Below are positions 24,044-36,200 of a DNA stretch of 64,000 bases, piece by piece. The notes beneath the pieces were generated by a model, which saw only the letters and a program-made list of their open reading frames with translations, was not told the DNA's origin and did not search any database. The number at the start of each line of letters is the position of its first letter. Position 1 is the stretch's first letter. Origin of the DNA: Hofstenia miamia (Eukaryota > Xenacoelomorpha > Acoela); assembly GCA_004352715.1 (NCBI GenBank), contig SCFE01000106.1, forward strand, positions 1,460,332-1,524,331, read 5' to 3'. The translations under genes and the position numbers were made by a program.

Positions 24044-27000
24044 ATGATTGAAATGTTTAAGTGTTGTAGAATGACCGCCACAGTTGAGGAGAGGGAATCC
24101 ATACCAGCAACTAATCCTGTGGTTAAGAAGGTGTCAAAGATTTTGGAAAGTGGTATTGATTTGGACAATGACGCTATTGAGGCTATCCATGCAGTCAGCG
24201 AAGTTATTCCCCAGAACACAATATCAGCACGTCGTAACTTAAGAAGTAAGCATTCTACTGTTTCACCAATCGATTTAGCTATTATAGAAAAGAATTGTCT
24301 ATTTTTATTTACCTTGTATGCATGTTGCTCCTAAATATAGACAATATTTCACAACTCACTTCCAAGTAATTAATTATTTTGCATGTACGTGTACAACAGG
24401 GTTGGCAAGTATAGAATAGGTATTTTAAACATGTTTTTCCAATGTTTTTTTAAATGTTTTCTTAATTAATATGGAAAGTTTGGAAAAATAACTGAGTTTC
24501 GTTCATTCCTACTTGTACCGAAAAAATAAAAAAACGTGCGTTTTGTTTACGTGTATGATTCCAAAAAATGAATGTTGATAGGTTTATCATAATTCAATGT
24601 TTACTATTATTTCTGTTTTCAGCAACATTTTAGTACCTTTAGATGAGCCTGTTAATGATCAAAAAACATTTTAATCGTTTAATAATACGCTTTTTTGCAA
24701 AAATTACACTTTTTTCCAATCATGTTGTGCGGTATAAAGAATCCCATTTATTGTGATATCAGAAATTACAATATTTATTACACTATCCGTCCTCTTATAT
24801 TAAGCAATGTGATTTGATTTCTATATTTTGGATACGAAGTAAGTTTGTGCAATCAGGGTCTACTTGTTTTAAGTAAGGCCTGGTATAATTCACGGTAGTT
24901 TACAAATATAGTCACAGATTAAACGAAAATTATTTTTTTATTGAATGGTATTTGATTTTTACTGCTACTTCAATTTAACTGTGTTTATTTTTATTTACAA
25001 ACTAAATACTATAACGAAACACGAATTACATATAAATTATCTAAGCTTTATGCTTATGAAACTATAAAATTGGAAGATTAATTTTTTGTCCTTTAATTTT
25101 TACAAATTTGAAGTTCAATATTTTAGACAAAAATTTAGTATCCTTGATGTATATAAATCAGGTTTCCCTAAGCTGTGGTTACGACCCCAATTGGATCTCC
25201 AAAAATTATTTACCAATTTATAAATATTTTATAGATTGGAGTAATAGTAAGAAGAAGTATTGATTTTGTAGTTTTTATTGCTGCATTAATTTTTATGTTT
25301 GTGTTTATTTGAAATTCCTAGATTGTTAGCTTTACTCACGTGTGTGTGTGTGTGTTTCGGATTTACGCAATGCTTATGGAGTCGCACAACATTCTAAGAA
25401 ACCCTGCTATAAATGAAAGATTGTCAATTATTTGTAATTCTTAAGGTAGTTTGGAGAAGCGCAGTTTGTCATTGACGCTGGAGTTTTTGGAAGAAGCTAA
25501 GAAGATCCAGACTCCATTAGATCACCTCGCAGAAACAGTCAAGCAAATTTCTCGCAACTGTGCTGAAATGAGAGAACGGTTAGTATTTTTATTAGCACCT
25601 GATAAAATTCTACTCTTTGTCAAAAATGCAACACACCAGCACTTTGAACACATTTTACTGAATATCGGTATAATTTTACTGAACAATAAACGAATTTCCG
25701 TTCCAAATCGCCTTTCATTAGCTTAGTGTGCTCTTCCTCGTGAATAATGACTACATAAATATTTGATCGTTTGATCTGAGCCGTCCGAAATTGTCTATTA
25801 AAAATTAAACTAGTACGCCTGGTAGTAGTTTAAGATTTAGCTACGATTAAAGCAAGCATTTAAAAATGATTTAGGCTTTCGAAAACGAAAAGTGAAACAT
25901 CTTCACTGATCGAAAGAACAAAAGAGCTTCAGGATGAAAATAATAAATTAAACCTCCAGCATAAGCTTTATAAGGCCTTCGCACAAAGATTCACTCTTTC
26001 AGATAGAAGCAATGATCTTTTACATTCGAAAGATCCTCTTCGCACTGAGGAAGTAAGCGAACTTCTCGAAATTGTCGCTCAAATAGACCAAATCGGAAGC
26101 AATGCAAAGATATTGCTTCGGACTAAAGAACAAAAGGCTGGTTTGGATGTCATGGAAATAATGGCGGCTTCTGAAGAAGCGGCTTTTGAAAAAATATTTA
26201 GGTATGCCAGTAAAAAGCGTTTCCTATCATTTTATAAACTGTGTTATAGTTCTAGCATGAACATATTTAACTGCAAAATTCTTAAATGTGTATTTCAAAT
26301 GGCTATTGAAAATTTTTAGACATCTTTGACCAATTATGATATCCATATCAAATTGCATAATTTTTTAAATAGATTTCTACTTGGGTTCCTTAAATGCAGA
26401 GTTGTGTAAGTGTTTTTGCGTATGCATGTTACCTAAGCTCTAAGAAAATTTTTGGCCGAAATTAATGAAATTTAGTAGTCCCACTCAAAAGCAAATTAGA
26501 TGGGCTGTTCGTTTTTTCAAAATTTGCTTTCGAAAAAAAGTTTGGAACAAAATGTGGAAAATCGCACAAATGCACTAAGTTTAACTTAAACAAGGTGGAA
26601 ACTGTCAGTAAACATCATTCTAGAACTTTCTACATGTAAACAATAGTAACAATTAATTGAGTTTCCACTAAGAAAATTGTAGAATTGTTTCGAAAAATTA
26701 GTTAAGCATACAATCGAGAAGGGTTTTCAAGAAATTTGGTCTATATTATGTCTGATTCTCATTATGTAAGCGCAATTTTCTTTTTGCCTTTTCTCAGTTG
26801 TTCATAAGCAACGTCGAACGTAGTAAACTGTCTTGAATAAATTTGCTATTTACTCAATATAACAAACTATGACTGATTCTACCATTTTAGATATGGTTGT
26901 AACTGCATTGTTATTTTTTATAGTTTCAAGTGTTTTATCACTGGTGTGTTGTAAGGATTATGCTGGTGTGCCGCGAACTAATTTGTGGTACGCCAATTCA

Positions 27001-30000
27001 CCATCAAAGTATTAGAATTAGATTGTTAGAAGTTATTAAAAAATTTTAATTTTTTTTGAAATGGATTTGTCGCTAAAATTTATGAAACTCTATACGTGCG
27101 CCATGTAAAAAGGTTGGGAACCACCAGTTTTCATTGAAGTGAGTGATATAGCATTCATAAGAATCACTAACAGCCAGATTATTAGTTTATGGCAAATCAT
27201 TCTAACTGCCGTATAGTGGTTAATGTGTACCCTTGCATACATCTGTCTCCATTAATCTACATTTTTTCATTAATATAATCATTAATAGATAATTTATTAC
27301 AACAATTAAAATTGAATAATACAATAATGAAAATAAAAAGATATGTGATACTATCTCTGTTCCAAAATAACTGCTGCATTTCATTTCAAGCGGTATAACT
27401 TTGCAGGAAAATACACGATTCTCGTTCTGATGTTTGCAATATAATCTCGGGGAGCATAGCTTTCAGACAATGTAAAATTATTTTGAAAAAAACTTTTAAG
27501 TGTTATAGAGATTTTAATTATCTTGAAAAAGAGAGTTATTCAACTTTAATTCGTTGGGTTCTCCTACATTCGTTTTTGGGATACATTTTGACACGTTCAG
27601 TTACAGCGAGAAAAGTTGAATTGTGGTACAGTTATTTCCTCTTTATTCCTCATCATCTTCCCGCCAAATTTAAGAGAGACTAAATGAATTTCACAGCTCT
27701 TAAATTATTTACGGTTGTTACCAGTGTTTATTTAAAAACAAAAATTTACAAGCGTTCTAAAAGTCACCAATATTTGTTGTCTTTTCTCAATCTTTGAAGT
27801 CTAGCTTCTATAGTCATTTTGGACCCGTTTCCGATTTTATTTTTCATTAAATTTATGCTTCCAGTATGTTTTTTAAGATGTTAAGTGATATAAAGTGCAA
27901 TAATCCTCGTTTTTCCGCGAATTACAATCCCTATGACTTTTTTTTAAAACTTTTTTCTAAGAAATTTTACATTTTCTGAAAGCTATGCTCCCAAGATTAT
28001 ATGACAAAATCGCATATTTTCCTGCAAAGTTATTAAGTTTGAAATCAAAAGCAGCAGTTATTTTGTGATAGTGGGAGTACATATTTTGATATAACAAAAT
28101 TTATTTATGCATTATATAGTGATATTTAAATTATTTACATAATATATCATAGTTTATTAGCATATAGATTATGCTAATAATCAGGTTTTAACATATTCTC
28201 ACCAATTTAACCTATTTTGGCAATTTTCTTGCATCATCTATTTCACATATATTGGCTATTTCTAAGAAATTTATATGCAGCAAATTTTGGCCACAAAAAG
28301 AATATTTGCAATTTGTTTGCTTAACCTCAATGTAAGCATAGTAACTATTGTCAACAACTTTACCAGTTTGTTTTCTGCACTGGTCGGTTATAACGCATTG
28401 GGGTATTTGGCAATATGTGACATGTATCGTTAAGAATTTATATGCAAGTTTTGACTAGATATGTGACTTGGAAGATGGAAATTTTCTGAATTAAAATAGG
28501 GATTCAATATCCCTTCTGTACAGGAGAATTCGAAGTGCAGAAAGTAAACTAGGGTAGCTTCACTTTGTGGACCAATTTAAACTGCTGTGTTGGGTACAGA
28601 GCTGAGGACAAATTTGAACGAGGTGAACTGCCGCAAATACTGGAGAAGAAATTCTCTAAACAAATTAATGTTTTGTACGATTGGTTTGAAGCAAAATTAT
28701 ATAATTGATTTCACTTTTCGTTTTTAGCTATTTCAGTACTTCATTCATCTATTATTTCATCTATTTACCATTTTATTTCACCTATTTTTGGGGTCCCTTC
28801 TAATAATTATAGTTGGAAACTGCCAAAAAATATTTTTTGAATTACTGTCAAGAAAAAATAGATATTTTTTCAATCCTATTACGAAGGATAATATCAGTTA
28901 AGTAAAAAATCGTTATATTTTTAAACAATAATATGCTAGTATTGTAATTTTAGCAATTAGGAATAAAAATCCGTAAATCTTTACACTTATGTTATGTAGA
29001 TTGTACACTTGAGGGGTTTATAAAGTATGTTATGCTTTTAAATTTATAGATGGACACAAAAAGAATGTCGTGCAATGACTCATGATGTTCCAGACATATC
29101 ACTGAAGCTTACTTCTGCTATTGGCATACTTTCCCGCCGTAAATTCCTCCTGAAATACGTCTTAGAAGAGTATACAGGTGCACGTAGAATCGTTTTTACA
29201 CGCTCTTTTATTGATGTTTTAACAAAGCCCGGTAAAGATTCTTCTACTAAGCCTATCGAACTTCATTCTCATGATCCAGTCAGGTATTCTTTGTTTTAAT
29301 AATTACATCATTAGCATACACGCGTACAACTTTGTGCATAGCATTTCGGAATTATATTTTCACAGCAATGCTGTAAATGTTTCTACGATTTCAAATTTGT
29401 TGTTAATTATATTTTTCGAACTAAATTGATCCACGGCTTTCTATAATTTTCGATTGACTTTGATAACTCAAAGGCTGCTCTTTGAAAAAACTATCGTTGC
29501 CCAGTCAATATGTTCAAAGAGGCATAGTTTTCAAAATTTAATCGATTAACAATTTTTAGTCAATTCTCTCTAGACTGCTTTATTGTATTGTTTTAAAACA
29601 ATGGAATGTTGAAGTATTGGTAATTATATTCATTTTGAGAAATGGTTTGACTTATTAGAGCTTATAAGTGAAATTGTACGAAAAAGTTGGGCATATAGTG
29701 CTAAGATATGCAAACAAGTCAATATATTTAGTGTTGAATTTTCATAAATTTGTTTTCTTTATAACAACATGTACCGGTATTTAATCTATTGAAGTTTTGT
29801 GGTACAGCAAATTTATTATTTTTTAGAACGTCTACTATTAAAATTAATTTATGAATTGTTTGAGGGTTTGTTACGAAATTCAAAAATCTGTCTGACGTAC
29901 AATAGATAATTTCATAAAGCGCCAAAATTTTCCTTGAGTAAATTTTACAACAATTTTATTATGAAAGATTCTTTAAGTTATATAGTATATATATATATNN

Positions 30001-30186
30001 NNNNNNNNNNNNNNNNNNNNNNNNNNNNNNNNNNNNNNNNNNNNNNNNNNNNNNNNNNNNNNNNNNNNNNNNNNNNNNNNNNNNNNNNNNNNNNNNNNNN
30101 NNNNNNNNNNNNNNNNNNNNNNNNNNNNNNNNNNNNNNNNNATTTTACAACAATTTTATTATGAAAGATTCTTTAAGTTATATAGT

Positions 30187-30223
<37 letters not shown>

Positions 30224-33200
30224 TGTTCACAGAGACTTTGTATTCAAGAAAGGTTCTTTAACAAAAATCTGGCGAACGTATTTGATAGATTTGGACAATT
30301 TTGAAATCGTCACTTATTTCAATCTTTTTTCGAAAATAAGAAAAATTAAGTGAAAACAAAAACTTATGTTCATTACTTCGGGGTATTAGCATAAACTATA
30401 AAAAATGGTGTTTATCTGAATAGCTGTACTATCTTAAATTGCTCCTGGATAAATCCTATGCTACCTGTTGGACGTACACTGTCGGACGTACAAAATATAC
30501 ATAACAATATCAAGTATCGAAAATCTGCTTCCTATGTATATGCAATTATAAAGAATGTCTTGCTACATCTTAGCATAGGGCTATGTATCCCTATTGCAAT
30601 TATATTCTCTAGACATCACATCAATGTCTATCATATGTACGTCGGATTGTTTCTGTGAAGATGATTATTTGCACCAAAAATGAAACAAATTAACTACAGA
30701 AAGGCCAAAAAATATCTTAGAACGGTTATTTAGTCTTTACAGAGCAATATTTTTGTTTGAGTTAAGAGATTTATTAAAATATTAATTAAATATTATCACT
30801 GAAACAAATAAGAAAATAATTTGTTATGAATCGTGTTTGGGATATATATATGCGTATCTTCACAGAAGTTATTGGTACCCTATTTTATTTCGTAAAGATA
30901 ATGTTGATTAAAATAATTATTACCCTTATAGGAGAAACATTAAAATGATTTGAATAAATGCGCAAATCGTGTTTATAAACTATACAGACGTTGCATAGGG
31001 CATCCCAAAAAAAACGGCGCTTTTTTATTCGATCTCTTTATTAGTACAAATCTCTGTATTCAGTAGAAATTTTCAGAAAATGATTAATAGAATACAAGTA
31101 CAATGCATGCAATTATGGGTTGAAGCATATTTCACTACAGATAGTTGCCTTCGGCCTCGATGATTGAGGACAAGTCTTCTTTGAAATGAACAAATTCATT
31201 CCTCAATGCTGACGCGGTGATAGAACGTAAGTACTGAGTCACAAGGTTCTGAATTTCTGTGCCATCTTGTGAAGATTTGCCTCGACGAAAAGTTTCGAAG
31301 TTGCGAAAAAGATACCTGTCCTGCAAGTTCACGTCCGGGGAATAGGCAGGCTGTTTCACGGTTGCAACACCAACCTGTTGCAGCCATTGCTTGACAGTAA
31401 GAGCAATGTGAGGGCGCGCGTTATCATGAATGAGTGAAGAATACACTTGAGAAATTGAAGATATCTCTGTGCATTCACACTGCCACCATCATGCATAATT
31501 TCAAAATAAAAATCACCTGAAAAGTTCGCAGCCATCAGCCACATAAACTTTCGATCAGAAATTGTGCGCCTACCTGCTTGCGGTCGATCNNNNNNNNNNN
31601 NNNNNNNNNNNNNNNNNNNNNNNNNNNNNNNNNNNNNNNNNNNNNNNNNNNNNNNNNNNNNNNNNNNNNNNNNNNNNNNNNNNNNNNNNNNNNNNNNNNN
31701 NNNNNNNNNNNNNNNNNNNNNNNNNNNNNNNNNNNNNNNNNNNNNNNNNNNNNNNNNNNNNNNNNNNNNNNNNNNNNNNNNNNNNNNNNNNNNNNNNNNN
31801 NNNNNNNNNNNNNNNNNNNNNNNNNNNNNNNNNNNNNNNNNNNNNNNNNNNNNNNNNNNNNNNNNNNNNNNNNNNNNNNNNNNNNNNNNNNNNNNNNNNN
31901 NNNNNNNNNNNNNNNNNNNNNNNNNNNNNNNNNNNNNNNNNNNNNNNNNNNNNNNNNNNNNNNNNNNNNNNNNNNNNNNNNNNNNNNNNNNNNNNNNNNN
32001 NNNNNNNNNNNNNNNNNNNNNNNNNNNNNNNNNNNNNNNNNNNNNNNNNNNNNNNNNNNNNNNNNNNNNNNNNNNNNNNNNNNNNNNNNNNNNNNNNNNN
32101 NNNNNNNNNNNNNNNNNNNNNNNNNNNNNNNNNNNNNNNNNNNNNNNNNNNNNNNNNNNNNNNNNNNNNNNNNNNNNNNNNNNNNNNNNNNNNNNNNNNN
32201 NNNNNNNNNNNNNNNNNNNNNNNNNNNNNNNNNNNNNNNNNNNNNNNNNNNNNNNNNNNNNNNNNNNNNNNNNNNNNNNNNNNNNNNNNNNNNNNNNNNN
32301 NNNNNNNNNNNNNNNNNNNNNNNNNNNNNNNNNNNNNNNNNNNNNNNNNNNNNNNNNNNNNNNNNNNNNNNNNNNNNNNNNNNNNNNNNNNNNNNNNNNN
32401 NNNNNNNNNNNNNNNNNNNNNNNNNNNNNNNNNNNNNNNNNNNNNNNNNNNNNNNNNNNNNNNNNNNNNNNNNNNNNNNNNNNNNNNNNNNNNNNNNNNN
32501 NNNNNNNNNNNNNNNNNNNNNNNNNNNNNNNNNNNNNNNNNNNNNNNNNNNNNNNNNNNNNNNNNNNNNNNNNNNNNNNNNNNNNNNNNTATAAAATCCG
32601 TGAAAATTTAAAAAATTCGTAAAAAATCACTTTTTGTTTGAAAAAATTGTCAAAACTGTATCGCCAATTTGCACTATTCTATCACTGTTAAAATTAAAAC
32701 AATTCATTTCTTTCTCAAAAGTTATTTCGATTAGGTAGCCCTTACCATTAATACAAAAAGTTTTGGAATTTTTAACCTATACTTATACAGTCATTATTGA
32801 GGTTGGCTACAAAAATGCTTGCCCCCACAACCGGAAATTTCACCCCAATTCCACTGCAAGCCCGCCAATATATGCAAATAATAAGAGACCGCTTCATTTT
32901 CAACCTACATCTCAGGGGTTGTTCAGTAAAATACATTTTATTGGAAATACAAATACATATAAAGAAGTGCTTCTTCTAAAATATTTGGGTTTCATCAATC
33001 AGTTTAAATTTTAACAAAAAATTAATTACAATTTAAATTACATTCAATGTGCATTATCATGTTGTCAGTACATTTGCCTACGAGACTTCACATTTAGTTG
33101 GTGGGGAATTTTTAGTAATTCATTATCAAACAATTACCAATTATGATTTTAAGCTTTACAGAAAAAATCAAAGGAAAAATGTGCTATAGCTAATTGGAAA

Positions 33201-36200
33201 TATTGAATTATTTAATAATAAATTTACAAAGCGACTTTACGAAAAATTACTTGGTAAAAAATATAGAGCATACCAAAAAAACGGCGCTTTTTTTATTCGA
33301 TGTCTTTATTAGTACAAATCTCTGTATTCAGTAGAAATTTTCAGAAAATGATTAATAGAATACAAGTACAATGCATGCAATTATGGATTGGAGCATATTT
33401 CACTACAGATAGTTGCCTTCGGCCTCGATGATTGAGGACAAGTCTTCTTTGAAATGAACAAATTCATTCCTCAATGCTGACGCGGTGATAGAACGTAAGT
33501 ACTGAGTCACAAGGTTCTGAATTTCTGTGCCATCTTGTGAAGATTTGCCTCGACGAAAAGTTTCGAAGTTGCGAAAAAGATACCTGTCCTGCAAGTTCAC
33601 GTCCGGGGAATAGGCAGGCTGTTTCACGGTTGCAACACCAACCTGTTGCAGCCATTGCTTGACAGTAAGAGCAATGTGAGGGCGCGCGTTATCATGCATG
33701 AGTGACAAATCTTCAANAAAATTTGACAAATCGAGAAAATATCTTTCCATGGCTTGCTACCACATTGTAATTGTAACGAGGTGCAGAAAAGGGTTAATGA
33801 CTTATCTATCGCAGTCTTACTAGTTAAGAACTATAATTGCACAGCACCAAATCAATATTTCAATAATAAAAGTGAGAATGACAATTCAACGAATTTGTTG
33901 GAACAACGCCACTAGTTCGCGGATTTTCAAATGAGAACATGGTAAGACTAAAATATTAAAGATTTGAAGTCATGACTTGCTTAACGAAAGGACATAGAAT
34001 TAATGTGCTATTGTTGTTTCAGAAAAATAAATATAACTTTTCCAAGCGACAGAATTTTGACGACTTTTTAAAATAGTAACATTATTTCATAAAATTTCAG
34101 ACTAGCTGTGCATTATGGTAATTTAAATTATTCCATGGAAATAGCAAATTAGGGCCAATTTCAAAAGGATAAAACTTGTCCATGCCATTGCATCTGCAAC
34201 AAGTAGTTCCATTATAATATTTTTATTCATGATATTTGTGACCAGATTGGTATGATTGAATTACGGAATCAACAGATATACATTTACAATGTAGAACCAA
34301 AAATATAGGGCATCCCAAAAAAACGGCGCTTTTTTATTCGATCTCTTTATTAGTACAAATCTCTGTATTCAGTAGAAATTTTCAGAAAATGATTAATAGA
34401 ATACAAGTACAATGCATGCAATTATGGGTTGAAGCATATTTCACTACAGATAGTTGCCTTCGGCCTCGATGATTGAGGACAAGTCTTCTTTGAAATGAAC
34501 AAATTCATTCCTCAATGCTGACGCGGTGATAGAACGTAAGTACTGAGTCACAAGGTTCTGAATTTCTGTGCCATCTTGTGAAGATTTGCCTCGACGAAAA
34601 GTTTCGAAGTTGCGAATAAGATACCTGTCCTGCAAGTTCACGTCCGGGGAATAGGCAGGCTGTTTCACGGTTGCAACACCAACCTGTTGCAGCCATTGCT
34701 TGAAAGTAAGAGCAATGTGAGGGCGCGCATTATCATGCATGAGTGAGAAATCTTCAACATTGCAGTTGAGGTCATCAGAAAATGACTGAAGAGCACACTG
34801 GAGAAGCTGAAGATATCTCTGTGCATTCACACTGCCACCATCATGCATAATTTCAAAATAAAAATCATCTGAAAAGTTCGCAGCCATCAGCCGCATAAAC
34901 TTTTGATCAGAAATTGTGCGCCTACCTGATTGCGGTCGATCACCACCTACATCAATCCATGATCGCATGTTATGCGTCGATTGAAGATGTCGGCAAAAGA
35001 TCCACTTTTCATCTGTTATGACAGTCAGTCTCTGAGACGAGTCTTGGTCGAAGTGAATCAACAGCTCATTACACTCACTGACTCTGTTCTGCTTTTGTTG
35101 CTCCGTCAAAACATGAGGAATCCAGTGCGCATACACGGATTTTTTGTTCAGTTTTTCAGTCAGGATACGGTGAACACTGCTTTGAGGTATACTTGTTAGG
35201 TCTTCCAAATGATTGCAGCTGACATGAGGGTCGGCTTCGACGATTTCAGCGATAATGTTGGCGTTTTCAACGGTGCACGAAGATGCCGGTCTTCCAATTC
35301 CTTCAGCACGAGTCGTTGTTCTTCTCTCTCCAGTCCTGTATTCTTTCACAATATTCTGTACACGACGCAAACTGATTATGTCTCCGTGAGCCTTGATGAT
35401 TATTTGATGAATATCACTCGCCTTCATGTCATTTCTCTGAAGTGTCATTATCAGGAAATACAGCTCTTTCTGCGATGGCTTTTCCATTGCGACTGATGCG
35501 AGTGTACGCCTATTGTGGATAGAAGTGAAGTTTAATTGATTTGCGCGTGTGCTCCACTGCAAAATGCCAATTGATTTCGAAAAGATAGACGCCATTAACG
35601 ATAGTAAGCATTGAAAAACAGAAAAGCGCCGTTTTTTTTGGGATGCCCTATATTTAATGTGTTATACAATCTATCACAACAGAAAGAATATACATAATAA
35701 CATAAGCTATTCATGGAAGAAGGTCTCATGAAACCATATATCACACGCTGGGAAACAACCATTCTTGCCCCTCCTAATATTGAAGAAGGCAATAATCACA
35801 ACTGTTGTTATCCACAGAAGCCTCCTCGTGACCACAAGCCATTGGATCACTAGGTCGTCGATAATATTTCTAGTGAAAGGCAGTACTATCAGAAGAGAGC
35901 TCAAAATATTTTAAGCAACAAATTCCTTTCTTATTAATGGTACTAATAACTTTGTGAATTTTCAAAATGCCTTTAATAGATGGCGCTAATGGAATTTCCT
36001 CTTTTAACTCGTCTTTTTTTGAAAGAAATATTTTTTTGACGGATGGTACAAGGACTTTTGCATGATTAGCAAACTCACTAGGGGAATTTATAACCACTTT
36101 TTTAGAAACATTATTAAATATTATTGTGCCACCAATTCCATCCATTGGGCCTTTATCATGGTGGAACTCGGAAAAGTGCAAATCAACCGTTCTGTCAAAG

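Noticed and set aside
30458-30658. Small palindromic element 30481-30640 using GTACGTCGGA as a right end
   Set aside because: The inverted match is only about 9 bases with a mismatch, weaker than the 12-base perfect match at 38007-38018.
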